A stretch of 64,000 bases of DNA from Saprospiraceae bacterium (GTDB lineage Bacteria; Bacteroidota; Bacteroidia; Chitinophagales; Saprospiraceae): contig JADKCC010000002.1 in the NCBI GenBank assembly GCA_016714785.1, forward strand, positions 558,001 to 622,000. The letters run 5' to 3'. Below are positions 46,337 to 55,597 of the stretch, piece after piece (position 1 is the stretch's first letter; the number at the start of each line of letters is the position of its first letter). The notes under the pieces are model-generated. The model did not search any database. It saw only the letters and a program-made list of their open reading frames with translations, and was not told the DNA's origin. The translations under genes were made by a program, and so were the position numbers.

Positions 46337-47377
46337 TTACCTTATCGTGTAACTAACATTGCGTCCGTTTCCTTGTTTTTCAATCATTCCTTTATTTAGC
46401 AACTCAGATAATATACGTTTTACTGTAGGGGATGGTATAGCTAATTTTTCAGCAATTTCTCCCGATTGAATGTTTGGACGATTTTGTATAATTGTAAAAA
46501 TTGATTTTTCCTTGGGTGAAAGTTGTGTTTCCAAACCGCTTTTATTCAATTTATTTAATAGTTGCATTTGAATATTTGACAAACAACTCAAAAAGAATTG
46601 TATCCAAACGGTTATGTCTTCGTTGGGGCGTTGTGCCTGACAACTTCTCAGAACCTGATAATATTCATTTTTTCGGTTTTCAATTTCGTGCTCAAAACTC
46701 ACATATTGTATCCATTTGTATCCTGTTTTTAAAAGTAAAAGTGTTGAAATTAACCGACTTAATCTACCGTTTCCGTCTTGAAATGGATGAACACTCAGGA
46801 AATCATAAACAAAAGAAGATATTTTGATTAACGAATGTACTTCCTTCTCGGAATTATACCAATTGAGCAACGTTCTGATGGCTTCTTCAGTGGTAAATCC
46901 TGCTTCCGTCGTTTGAAAAATGATTTGTCGTGTGCCATCTGGAAATGAAGCTTCGACTGCGTTGCTATGCAACTTGTAATTCCCTTTATGCCATGCGTCT
47001 TTGGCACTATATTTCATCAAGCTATTATGTAAGCTTTTTAAATGGTTTTCAGTAAGTTTGATATTTTCGTAAGATTCTGAAATAAAATCCAATACTTCAA
47101 AGTAACCGACTACTTCCTGAGAATCTCTATCTGAGAGTTTCGTGATATCAATTTTTTGAAGTAATACATCTACTTCTTCATCGCTCATTTTGTTTCCTTC
47201 AATACGGTTTGAAGCCCCTACACTTCGCACTGTAGCAATACTTTTCAATTCCCTGAGGCTTTGTCCTTCTCTTCGTTCAATGGCTGTCCAATTTGCATCG
47301 AAACGATCTATTTTACTTATTAAATTGATCAGCTTCCAATCTATATTTAGTTTAAAATTATACACTATATTGCCCAT
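46337..47377 (-). CDS. Class II Fic-family AMPylase-like protein with C-terminal winged helix
   Basis: A 346-residue cytoplasmic protein. The Fic catalytic motif is complete at residues 197-208, HPFQDGNGRLSR, with the catalytic histidine 197. The inhibitory helix motif (S/T)xxxE(G/N) is found at residues 56-61 in SNRIEGN, upstream of the Fic core, which makes it a class II, self-inhibited enzyme. The last about 70 residues (LSPKEKSIFTIIQNRPNIQS, EIAEKLAIPSPTVKRILSEL) form a winged-helix DNA-binding domain. Such proteins usually transfer AMP to a target and may regulate their own promoter. Two 28-bp direct repeats lie just upstream. It stands alone. Confidence 0.93.
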   Translation of the reverse strand: MGNIVYNFKLNIDWKLINLISKIDRFDANWTAIERREGQSLRELKSIATVRSVGASNRIEGNKMSDEEVDVLLQKIDITKLSDRDSQEVVGYFEVLDFISESYENIKLTENHLKSLHNSLMKYSAKDAWHKGNYKLHSNAVEASFPDGTRQIIFQTTEAGFTTEEAIRTLLNWYNSEKEVHSLIKISSFVYDFLSVHPFQDGNGRLSRLISTLLLLKTGYKWIQYVSFEHEIENRKNEYYQVLRSCQAQRPNEDITVWIQFFLSCLSNIQMQLLNKLNKSGLETQLSPKEKSIFTIIQNRPNIQSGEIAEKLAIPSPTVKRILSELLNKGMIEKQGNGRNVSYTIR

Positions 47378-47383
47378 TTTGAT

Positions 47384-47466
47384 ACGATTTGATACGCAAA
47401 TATACGATTATAATTTGAATTTACTATCAGCATTTGAAACGATTTGATACGTTTATATATGATTAT
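47384..47466 (-). promoter_or_regulatory. Direct-repeat operator upstream of fic gene
   Basis: Two 28-bp repeats at 47384-47411 and 47439-47466 share ACGATTTGATACG, then three variable bases, then ATATA-C/T-GATTAT. They start 55 bp apart. The nearer copy begins 7 bp before the fic ATG. An extra GATACG lies at 47381-47386. Autoregulation by the Fic protein's winged-helix domain is an inference. Confidence 0.5.
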
Positions 47467-47754
47467 GATACAAAAAAAAGCACATAGGTTATTATTCTTG
47501 CATCAGTCGATAACTAAGCGTTTCAAAATTTCAAAAATACACAAACCGAATATTATGCAGCTGACATATAAATTATTGAGTAACCCTGATGTTCGAAATC
47601 TGTGACTTCGATCCAATACATAAAAAATTTGCAATTCAATACACACCAATTCCGCAAAAAGAGATATCTTCACATCAAATATTGGCGAAAATGCACAGAT
47701 ATAAAATTATCAATTAAAATACTATACATTATTTCAGATCGATCCTTGAATAGG
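47467..47754. other. Non-coding stretch
   Basis: About 290 bp between the fic operator and the 127-bp repeats. No gene, RNA or repeat was recognised. Confidence 0.4.
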
Positions 47755-48120
47755 AATTTCAAATTCTAAAAATATAGGATCGCAGTTGCAAACTGCGACC
47801 ATCGGGAGGCAAAGAAGATTTTGTAGAAATTGAAATGAAATGATTAGAGAATATTAATGGGTTTGTTGATAGTAGGTCATGAATTTCAAATTCAGAAATT
47901 ATAGGATCGCAGTTGCAAACTGCGACCATCGGGAGGCAAAGAAGATTTTGTAGAAATTGAAATGAAATGATTAGAGAATATTAATGGGTTTATTGATAGT
48001 AGGTCATGAATTTCAAATTCAGCCCCCGAGACCTTGCTATCGATCGTTGAATATGAATTTCAAATTCAGAAAATATAGGATCGCAGTTGCAAACTGCGAC
48101 CATCGGGTGAATACCATCGG
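47755..48120. repeat. 127-bp tandem repeat with strong hairpin
   Basis: Two full units and a partial third. Each carries the near-perfect inverted repeat TCGCAGTTGCAAACTGCGA (8-bp arms, 3-nt loop) at 47780-47798, 47907-47925 and 48081-48099, followed by CCATCGGG. Between hairpins the units share AGGCAAAGAAGATTTTGTAG and TAGTAGGTCATGAATTTCAA. The third unit lacks the middle part. Confidence 0.85.
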
Positions 48121-48147
48121 GTTTGAATATTGCAATATAGTTAAAAT

Positions 48148-48184
48148 AAAAAAGGCAACTTCAACTTACTGAAATTACCTTTTT
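48148..48184 (-). terminator. Terminator for thiol operon (bidirectional type)
   Basis: AAAAAAGG and CCTTTTTA flank a TTCA..TGAA stem. It lies 50 bp past the OsmC stop on the minus strand. Confidence 0.65.
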
Positions 48185-48233
48185 AAGATTCTGTGAAAAT
48201 AACTACCAAGGTAGAAGACTTCAAAATTTTTAA

Positions 48234-48683
48234 TTACATCAAAATAGCTTCAGCAACACGAATATTGGTTACTAAATGCACAGTGGATTTAATAGAGTTG
48301 GAAATAAGGCAAGCTGTTTCAGACTTTTGAAGTATTCTTTCCGCTTTATCAATTTCGTTAGGATTTAAAATTTCAAGATTTGGCTTCAAGATGATTTCAC
48401 TCATGATATATTTTCCATCCACTTTTTCTAGTTTTCCCTCAGCTTGACAGGTGAAGGATTTGAATTCCAATTTTGAGTTTTCAGCTACTGCCAAAAATGT
48501 TGTCATAAAACAACTATTGACTGCTGCAGTAAAAAAATGTTCAGGCGACCATACACCATCCACACCTTTAGGAAATTGTGGAGGAGTGGCTACATCAATG
48601 GTGTCCAAGAGTTCGGGAGAAGAAACTTCTCCTATTCTATTGGCTACCCACTTAAGATCTACATTATATATATGTGATTCCAT
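48234..48683 (-). CDS. OsmC-family peroxiredoxin-like protein
   Basis: A 149-residue cytoplasmic protein of the OsmC/Ohr fold, which reduces organic hydroperoxides with two cysteines. The first cysteine is in SPEHFFTAAVNSCFMTTFLA near residue 58 and the second in SETACLISNSIKSTV near 125, both in the expected context. It ends a three-gene operon with a rhodanese and a small cysteine-containing membrane protein, which suggests a role in thiol or sulfane-sulfur stress. Confidence 0.93.
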   Translation of the reverse strand: MESHIYNVDLKWVANRIGEVSSPELLDTIDVATPPQFPKGVDGVWSPEHFFTAAVNSCFMTTFLAVAENSKLEFKSFTCQAEGKLEKVDGKYIMSEIILKPNLEILNPNEIDKAERILQKSETACLISNSIKSTVHLVTNIRVAEAILM

Positions 48684-48684
48684 T

Positions 48685-48927
48685 TTACTTAGGTTTTACG
48701 ATTTCAAAATCAGGCTCTTTCCATTCTGTACTCTGCACTTTCGGTTGAGAAGGGGCACAACCAGCAGGACCACATCCTGTGTTTGTTGCAGCCTGAAACA
48801 ATAAAAAAGCTCCGAAAAATCCAGAAATGTTATCTCTGCCTGATATAGCTTGGTATATAAAAAATATACCTAATACCAATCGTAGCCATCGTACAAAATG
48901 CCAGTTTTTAAGAAGCGTATCCATCAT
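48685..48927 (-). CDS. Small membrane protein with CGPAGC motif
   Basis: An 80-residue protein with one or two hydrophobic helices (WLRLVLGIFFIYQAI and ISGFFGAFLLFQAATN) followed by TGCGPAGCAPSQ. It resembles the YgaP/DUF2892-type small membrane partners of rhodanese proteins. The cysteine pair may accept sulfur from the adjacent rhodanese. It is 1 bp from the OsmC gene and 4 bp from the rhodanese gene, so all three are co-translated. No enzymatic function can be assigned. Confidence 0.75.
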   Translation of the reverse strand: MMDTLLKNWHFVRWLRLVLGIFFIYQAISGRDNISGFFGAFLLFQAATNTGCGPAGCAPSQPKVQSTEWKEPDFEIVKPK

Positions 48928-48931
48928 GATT

Positions 48932-49222
48932 TTAGAGTTGTGGTGTAAGAGACTTGTAATAATTGACAGTCATCCAAGAGCCTCCATTGACGCATGAAAC
49001 ACCATTGGCTGCAAGAAATCCTTCAGCTTGTCCACTTCTATTGCCAGACGCACAGCACAAGATTAAGGGTGATTTAAGGTTTTTTAATTCGTCCATTCTA
49101 TAAGGAATTTCATTGAGCGGGACATTGACTGATCCTGCTACATTTCCACCCATGAACTCTCCTGAAGTGCGAACATCTACGATGGTGCCTTCATTTTCTG
49201 TGATTAATTGCTCAATATTCAT
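48932..49222 (-). CDS. Single-domain rhodanese sulfurtransferase
   Basis: A 96-residue rhodanese domain without a signal peptide. Motifs: TIVDVRTSGEFMGGNVAGSV near the start and the active-site loop CCASGNRSGQAEGFL with the catalytic cysteine near residue 57. It transfers sulfane sulfur to thiols. It is first in the operon with the small membrane protein and OsmC. Confidence 0.93.
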   Translation of the reverse strand: MNIEQLITENEGTIVDVRTSGEFMGGNVAGSVNVPLNEIPYRMDELKNLKSPLILCCASGNRSGQAEGFLAANGVSCVNGGSWMTVNYYKSLTPQL

Positions 49223-49529
49223 AACAAAATGTTTTTTAATGGCACAAAGGTAAAGAGTCTGTAAATATCTGTGTGCTACTATTGTTACAGATAAGTGATG
49301 TGTTTAATCAGAGTTTTGTGGTCTATTATTGCTTTCCATTTATTTTTTTTTGTTTTTAAAATAAATAGCTTACTTTTGTAAATTATTATACAGTTTCCCA
49401 CCTTTTTTAGCGTCTTTTAGATTTTGGCTCATTATTTGTACTAAATCTCTATGATGCAATAAACCCAAAGTGATATTTTGAGTGTTTACATTGTAAATCA
49501 TTTATTAATAATGGTTTAATATATTCAAT

Positions 49530-49556
49530 TTGTTATAAAATAAATACGTAATTTTG
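49530..49556 (+). promoter_or_regulatory. Promoter candidate for large T9SS gene
   Basis: TTG at 49530-49532 and TAATTTTG at 49549-49556 are 16 bp apart, a little short. The -7 element lies 34 bp before the ATG at 49590 and rules out the upstream in-frame TTG at 49554. Confidence 0.45.
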
Positions 49557-49589
49557 CGTTTAGATTTAATCATTTTAAATATTCCCAAC

Positions 49590-52500
49590 ATGAGGAAAAT
49601 TTTTATTACATTAATAGCAGGAATTTTTTTATGCCTGAATTATGCTAATGCGCAGCTGACAGTCTCAATGTCTAGCTCAGAAGTAGATCCAGGCGCCAAT
49701 GCTACTGTCGATGTTACAGTTAATGGGTTTACACTAATCTAGTGGAATTCAGTTTTCCATCAATTATGACTCAATGGTTTTGGAATTTGTTTCCTTTGCC
49801 AATGTAAATCAAACTTTAGGTGGTTTGGATGGCGGTTTGATCGGCGGTAGCCCATTAAAAAAGGGTCAAATTATCGTCAATTGGTTTGATGCGAATGGAA
49901 AAACATTAGCTAGTGGAACTAGAATTTTTTTTCCATTAACTTTAGAGCAATTGGTGCTGAAGGAACTAAATCAGATGTAGTCACGAGCAATGTCCCAAGG
50001 GTTATTGAAATTAGTAATGCTAATTTAGTCCTGTGCCACTTATAAATAATAAAGGTACAGTTACCATAAAGGTACCACCTCCAACTTCATGCGTAAGTCC
50101 CACCGTGTACTAATCCGAATAGCCTTACACTAATAGTGTGGTGAAGTCTCTAGTGAAAAGGAGCAAGAATTTGTGTACCTATCAGGGTTAAAATCTTCAC
50201 CAATCTTAATTCTGGACAAGGAAGCATCTCTTGGAATACAGCACCTCCAGTACGCAGAAGTGAAATCTCCAACAACTGGCGGAATTCCAGATTTCGATAC
50301 GGGCTCACTTAATGTAAGCAACGTCAACAATGGTTCTTTAAGTTATCTTTGGTTTAAACAAGATACCAACCCTACCACAGTTCCAGACAATACTATTATG
50401 TTAGAACTATGTTTTAATATTGTTGGAGACCCAGTGCAAACAGCATGTATAGAAACTAATAAAAACACACCAACCGAAGTAAGATGGGAAACGCCTGATG
50501 GAGTTGTGCCTGTCTGTTATACTTTCGGTAAAGTTAATATCACTAATACTCCACCTCAGTTAGATGTAACTCATCAAAACTGGTACTGGCTCAGGCTCCA
50601 AAGGCCAAATAGTATGTGTAGATGTAAGCGTAGAGAATTTTACCAATGTGTTTGCCGTTCAAACTACTTTTAGTTGGAATCCTACACAGTTAAAATTTAT
50701 ACGTACGGAAATGTATGATTTGGACAATTTGAATCCAAATTTATTCAATTCTGATATCATTAATGGGACTTTAAAATTGGCATGGTCCAATGGCAGTTCC
50801 ATTACAAAACCAAATGGCCACAAGATATTTAGAATATGTTTTGAAGTATTGTGTCCTGGTGTTACAAATTATACTGCATCGATCAATATCACTTGCACGA
50901 CAGAAGTTTCTGGCACTATCAATGGCAATGGCCCAGTAGCTGTACCAAGTCAAGCTACCGGAGGAAGTATAGCCATCACAGGTTGTCCAACTCCTGACAA
51001 ACCTGAATGTACCACAGGTACTATCACACAGCCAGACTGTAATGGAGGTACCAATGGTTCAGCAGCTATGACTGTGACCGACGACAACGCTTGTAATTTT
51101 CAATGGAAAAATGCCAGTGGTACAGTGATCAAATCTGGTACAGTATCGGCAGGTGGCCTTAACCTTACAAACGTAGGTGCTGGTACTTATACCTTTGATG
51201 TAATTTGTGCAGGTACGGTGAGTACGACGTGTACAGCTATCATAGGAGAACCAACAGCGATAGTGATACCAACTACAGGTGTTGTAACTCCCGAAGCATG
51301 TGGCCAGAAGGGATCTATCAATATCAGTGCAACTTCAGGTGGAAATGGTGGATTTACATACAATTGGAATCCAGCATTGGGCAATACGCCAAACCCTACC
51401 AATCTAAGTGCAGGCACATATAGTGTAACAGTAACAGATGCCAAGTCATGTACTGCTGCCGCAACTTTTCCCGTTGGAAATACTCAAACACCTCTATCAA
51501 CCGTGACCATCAATGGCTCCAATGTAAAGTGTAAAGATGGTAGTGATGGTTCTGCCCTGGTCAATGTATCAGGTGGATGTACACCATATACCTACACTTG
51601 GACTGGTGGATTATCGGGTTCAAATCCACAAAATATAAAAGCTGGTAGTTACACTGTTACAGTTTCTGATAGTGCAACACCTGCAAAAACAGGTACAGCA
51701 ACAGTCACTATTACAGAACCAACAGCAGCAGTTAGCATTACACTGAATGGCACCACGGATGCTTCTACTTCCACTGCTTCTGATGGCAAAATTAATATTA
51801 CAGTAGAAGGTGGTACGAAAAATTATAAAACCGTTTGGTCTGGTGGAATACCCGATGCGAATACTTCTGGTATATTAGAAGTTAATAATGTCAAAGCTGG
51901 CACCTACAGTGTTACCGTTACAGATGCTAATGGTTGTTCTGCAGTAAGAAATGGAATAGTAGTAAATATAATTCCAATAGGGGATACACCTCCTGAGCTG
52001 GGAGACATTTCTGTATCTTCATCTTTCAATGGATTTGGGATTAAATGTTTTGGCGAAAATAATGGTGTAATAACTGGTAAAATAGCAAAAGGAACTTATC
52101 CAATTACAATCACACTCAAATCAGGCAATCAAACTGTTGGGACACCGATAGTATTGTCTAGTGGTACTGATTTTAATTTTTCTAATCTAGTAGCGGGTAC
52201 ATATACTGTGATGGCTTCTAATGCTACACTACCTGCAGTAACTTCAACACCGATTGTTATCACTCAACCAAGCAAATTGGCTGCCACATCATCCATCAAC
52301 TGTTCAAACAAAAATGAAGAAACAGGATCAATAGAGCTAAATCTAAATAATACTGGAGCTGGCAATTATAGTTTCAGTTGGTTGGATCAGACGGATATGG
52401 ACAATAAATTAGAAAGTATTCCAGTAGGGTTTTATAATGTGACCATCACTGATGCCAATAAGTGTGAACTTAAATTGACCAATCTTGAAGTCAAAGCATG

Positions 52501-52789
52501 CTCACAACAAGGCACTTGTTATACCGCATCTACTGTGATTACGCCAAATGTTGACAACTTTAATGATGTATTTATCATCAATTGTGTGGAAGATAATCCA
52601 GGGGACTTGACAATATTCGACAGATGGGGTAGAGAAGTGTATTTCCAATCCAATTATGACAATACTTGGCAAGGAGCAGATGTCAACAATGAGACGTTAA
52701 AGGAAGGTGCCTATATTTGGGTATTGAATGTCAATTTTGGACAAGGAAGAAGAGAAGTTTATAAAGGAACGGTCACACTTCTTAGATAG
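49590..52789 (+). CDS. Cohesin-like/SprB-repeat T9SS type B surface protein, several frameshifts
   Basis: About 1,065 codons, interrupted by at least five single-base shifts between 49735 and 50580. Signal peptide: MRKIFITLIAGIFLCLNYAN. Then come three cohesin-like modules, recognisable by LTVSMSSSEVDPGANATVDV, by the block near EVKSPTTGGIPDFDTGSLNV, and by VCVDVSVENFTNVFAVQTTF with SWNPTQLKF. From about 51000 follow about five SprB/PKD-like repeats (GGFTYNWNPALGNTPNPTNL, GTYSVTVTDA). The last about 85 residues (VITPNVDNFNDVFII, FDRWGREVYFQS, KGTVTLLR) are the gliding C-terminal sorting domain. It is followed 41 bp later by a PorP/SprF gene, its usual partner. Likely a large surface adhesin or matrix protein. 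Confidence 0.85.
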
Positions 52790-52830
52790 AATAAAAAATC
52801 AATTGTAGAAAATTTTCATAAAAGAAAGAT

Positions 52831-53743
52831 ATGAAGACAATAAATATTATAAAATCCATTTTTGTGCTTTTCGGAATGTTAAGTATAAGTATGATGGTCA
52901 ATGGACAATCAAGGTATTTTGATGAACGATATATTTATACCCAAGCCCATTTAAGCCCGCAACTCATTAATCCTGGAGCTATAGGATCACAAATGACACA
53001 AAACATTTTGATAAATTATCGAAATAAATGGTCAGGAATTGAAGGCGCACCTACAACCGTTACATTATCATACAATGGACCAGTAGGCAATAGGTTAGGA
53101 ATTGGTGTAAATGTACTTAGCGATAGATTTGGAGAGCTCCAAACAACCAAAGGAGCATTAGGCCTTAGTTATACCATTGAAACAGAAAACAATAAAGTAG
53201 GATTTGGTATCTCAGCAGAGTATATCAAACATGCTCTGTCAGGATTTGGCAATGCCGATCCTAATGACCCAGTTTTTGGTCGTGCACTTGCGGGGTAGAA
53301 TATTTTGACGCATCTTTTGGCCTTTACGGTACTTATATGAAAAAAAGTTAACTTATGGTATATCCCTTCCTTCGGCAGTTAGTTCACGAATTAGTGATAT
53401 TGATGCCGAAACACCAGAAAGGGAGATAGGTTTCATTATGCAGGTAGGATATAAATTGGATGTACAATCTGATATTACCATGACACCAGCCATCATAATG
53501 AAGAAATTGGCCAACGTACCTACACATATAGATATGAACTTAACATTTGGATTCCTTCAGGATAAGTTGATAGGTGGCGTCAATTATACACTAGGCGCTG
53601 ATAAAAGACTGGGATTTCTTTTAGGTACAAAAATTGAGAAGTTGAATTTCTATTATTCATACAATACGTCTTCCCAATTTATACAGGATTATAATAATGG
53701 ATCACATGAACTGACTTTAGGTGTCAATTTCGGTGGTAAATAA
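52831..53743 (+). CDS. PorP/SprF-family T9SS outer-membrane protein, two frameshifts
   Basis: About 304 residues. Signal peptide to about residue 25 (SMMVNG-Q), then the family start YFDERYIYTQAHLSPQLINP and GAIGSQMTQNILINYRNKWS. A frameshift near 53293 (one G short in GCGGGG) leads to VEYFDASFGLYGTYM and a second near 53340 (A run) leads to KLTYGISLPSAVSSRISD. The barrel ends TLGADKRLGFLLGTKIEKLN to LTLGVNFGGK. SprF-type proteins help secrete the type B cargo encoded just before them, here the large cohesin/SprB-repeat protein. Confidence 0.88.
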
Positions 53744-53771
53744 AATATAAAATTGTCATTAATAATTAAAG

Positions 53772-53805
53772 AAAGGACCAATAGAAATGTTGGTCTTTTT
53801 TTTTT
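53772..53805 (+). terminator. Rho-independent terminator
   Basis: AAAGGACCAA and TTGGTCTTTTT pair over an 8-nt loop with a long T run. It ends the T9SS pair. Confidence 0.85.
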
Positions 53806-53936
53806 GGATGAAAGGTTTTGGTGAATTGATAGACACCTTATTTTTTTTAGAATTTATTCTAGACTTTAAAAATGCAGTTTAGAATTGGAAAATACAAAAG
53901 ATAAATACAATCACTAAAGTGGTGAACTAAAAACAT

Positions 53937-53961
53937 TATCTTTGCGTAAAATATACGCATA
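53937..53961 (+). promoter_or_regulatory. nrtR promoter overlapped by an NrtR operator
   Basis: The -7 element TATCTTTG (53937-53944) runs directly into the inverted repeat TGCGTAAAATATACGCA (53943-53959). Its half-sites TGCGTA/TACGCA are the same as at the prs operator, so the regulator probably represses its own gene. Confidence 0.7.
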
Positions 53962-53963
53962 GT

Positions 53964-54653
53964 TTGGAGCCAAATCAACAAATCAGAATTGCCGTAGATG
54001 CCATTGTCTTTGGTTATAGTAGCCAAAAATTGTACATTTTATTTATCAAACAAAAATATGGTGAATACAAAGACAAATGGGTATTGCCTGGTGGCTTTGT
54101 AAAAAATGATGAGCCATTGATCCAAGCTGTTCATAGAGAATTGCAGGAAGAAGCGGGCATAAAAGTAAATTATCTAGAGCAACTATACACATTCGGAGAT
54201 GACATTAATCGAGATAAAAGATTCCGTGTAATATCTGTAGCTTATATGGCATTGGTAGATGCTACCCATCTCAATCTCACTGCCGACACAGATGCTTCAG
54301 CTGCAGATTGGTTTGACATTACGTCTATGCCAGTACTAGGTTATGATCATGAGATTATCGTGCAACAAGCCATTGAAAGGTTGAAAAATAAATTGACTTA
54401 TCAGCCTATTGGATTTGATTTATTGCCAGATGAATTTTTATTTTCTGATCTAGAAAATCTTTACATGAGCATTTTAAATAAAGAAATAGACAGACGGAAT
54501 TTTAGAAAAAAACTGTTGAGTTTTGGTTTTATTGAAGAAACGGATCGAGTTTCTAGCCATAAAAGCGGCAGACCTGCAAAATATTATAGATTTAATGTTG
54601 AAAAATATACAGCATTGCAGAAAAAAGGGTTTCACTTTGATTTGATGATTTGA
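53964..54653 (+). CDS. nrtR: NrtR-type Nudix transcriptional regulator of NAD metabolism
   Basis: A 229-residue two-domain protein starting at TTG 53964; no ATG fits better, and the promoter lies only 20-27 bp upstream. The N-terminal Nudix domain has the full box GFVKNDEPLIQAVHRELQEE then AGI at about residues 43-65. The C-terminal winged helix (DLENLYMSILNKEIDRRNFR, SSHKSGRPAKYYRF) is that of the NrtR/YrfE regulators, whose ligand is ADP-ribose. NrtR represses NAD salvage genes and lets go when ADP-ribose accumulates. Because the Nudix box is intact it may also hydrolyse ADP-ribose. Operators of matching type lie before this gene and before prs. Confidence 0.92.
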   Translation: MEPNQQIRIAVDAIVFGYSSQKLYILFIKQKYGEYKDKWVLPGGFVKNDEPLIQAVHRELQEEAGIKVNYLEQLYTFGDDINRDKRFRVISVAYMALVDATHLNLTADTDASAADWFDITSMPVLGYDHEIIVQQAIERLKNKLTYQPIGFDLLPDEFLFSDLENLYMSILNKEIDRRNFRKKLLSFGFIEETDRVSSHKSGRPAKYYRFNVEKYTALQKKGFHFDLMI

Positions 54654-54690
54654 CGAATGTAAATGAAGGTTTATAAATTAATTTTACCTA

Positions 54691-54763
54691 TTTGCGTATT
54701 TTTTACACAAATTATTTGCACATTAATAAATAACCCTTTACATTTGCGTAAAATTAACGCAAA
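54691..54763 (+). promoter_or_regulatory. prs promoter with two NrtR-type operators
   Basis: Promoter: TTG at 54716-54718 and TACATTTG at 54739-54746, 20 bp apart. Operator 1 at 54743-54763 has core TGCGTAAAATTAACGCA, overlaps the -7 element and ends against the ATG. Operator 2 at 54691-54711 (TGCGTATTTTTTACACA core, one half-site mismatch) begins 52 bp upstream. Two sites flanking a promoter suggest tight repression. Confidence 0.75.
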
Positions 54764-55597
54764 ATGACACTAAATCTTGATAAATCATTTTTTCCATTAG
54801 GCGATCAACGAGCCTTAGAATATGAAGCCTTTGTTTTTTCTGGAGGTGAACCACACATCAAAATCAAACCATTTAAAACCACTGAAGTAGTAACCATCAC
54901 ACATAGGATTCGCTCATTTAATGATGTAGGAATGATCTGTGTGGCTTTAGATGCATTGCAAAGGATGGGAGTCGAAAAAATAGCTTTGTTTATACCCTAC
55001 TTTCCTGCTGCAAGACAAGACAGATTGATGATAGAAGGAGAGCCACTCACCGTCAAGATTTATGCGGATTTGATCAATCAATTACAATTGTCCAAAGTGA
55101 CTGTGTTTGATCCACATTCTGAAGTTACACCTGCGCTACTCAATAATTGTGAGACCATATCCAATCATTCTTTTATCAACAAAGTTTGTGATGAGATAGG
55201 ATCAGAAGTAAAGCTCATTTCACCAGATGGCGGCGCACTCAAAAAAATCTATAAATTATCCACCTTTTTGGGCGGCATGGATGTCGTAGAATGCAGTAAA
55301 ACCAGAGATGTCAAAACAGGACATTTAGCAGGATTTAAGGTGTATGCTGATGATTTGGGAGGAATAGATTGTCTAATTGTAGATGATATATGCGATGGTG
55401 GTGGCACGTTTATAGGATTGGCAGAAGAGTTGAAAAAGAAAAACGCTGGGAAGTTATATTTAGCAGTTAGTCATGGTATTTTTAGTAAAGGATTTGGGGA
55501 GTTGAATGTTTTTGAAAAGATTTTCACCACAAATTCATTTAGAGATATTGATGATGCAAAAGTTTCTGTCATAAATTTAAGTAAGATATTAGGATGA
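54764..55597 (+). CDS. Prs-like ribose-phosphate (or ADP-ribose) pyrophosphokinase
   Basis: A 277-residue phosphoribosyl-pyrophosphate-synthetase-type protein, about 35 residues shorter than housekeeping Prs. Motifs: the flexible-loop region FFPAARQDRLMIEGEPLTVK near residue 90, VFDPHSEVTPALLNN near 120 in place of the usual D-x-H-A-x-Q motif, and the PRPP-binding loop DCLIVDDICDGGGTFIG near 210. It belongs to the divergent Prs group paired with NadV in bacteria and phages. Standard role: make PRPP for NadV. Relatives in the phage NARP1 pathway act on ADP-ribose instead; the neighbours make that possible here. It overlaps the next gene by 4 bp. Confidence 0.85.
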   Translation: MTLNLDKSFFPLGDQRALEYEAFVFSGGEPHIKIKPFKTTEVVTITHRIRSFNDVGMICVALDALQRMGVEKIALFIPYFPAARQDRLMIEGEPLTVKIYADLINQLQLSKVTVFDPHSEVTPALLNNCETISNHSFINKVCDEIGSEVKLISPDGGALKKIYKLSTFLGGMDVVECSKTRDVKTGHLAGFKVYADDLGGIDCLIVDDICDGGGTFIGLAEELKKKNAGKLYLAVSHGIFSKGFGELNVFEKIFTTNSFRDIDDAKVSVINLSKILG

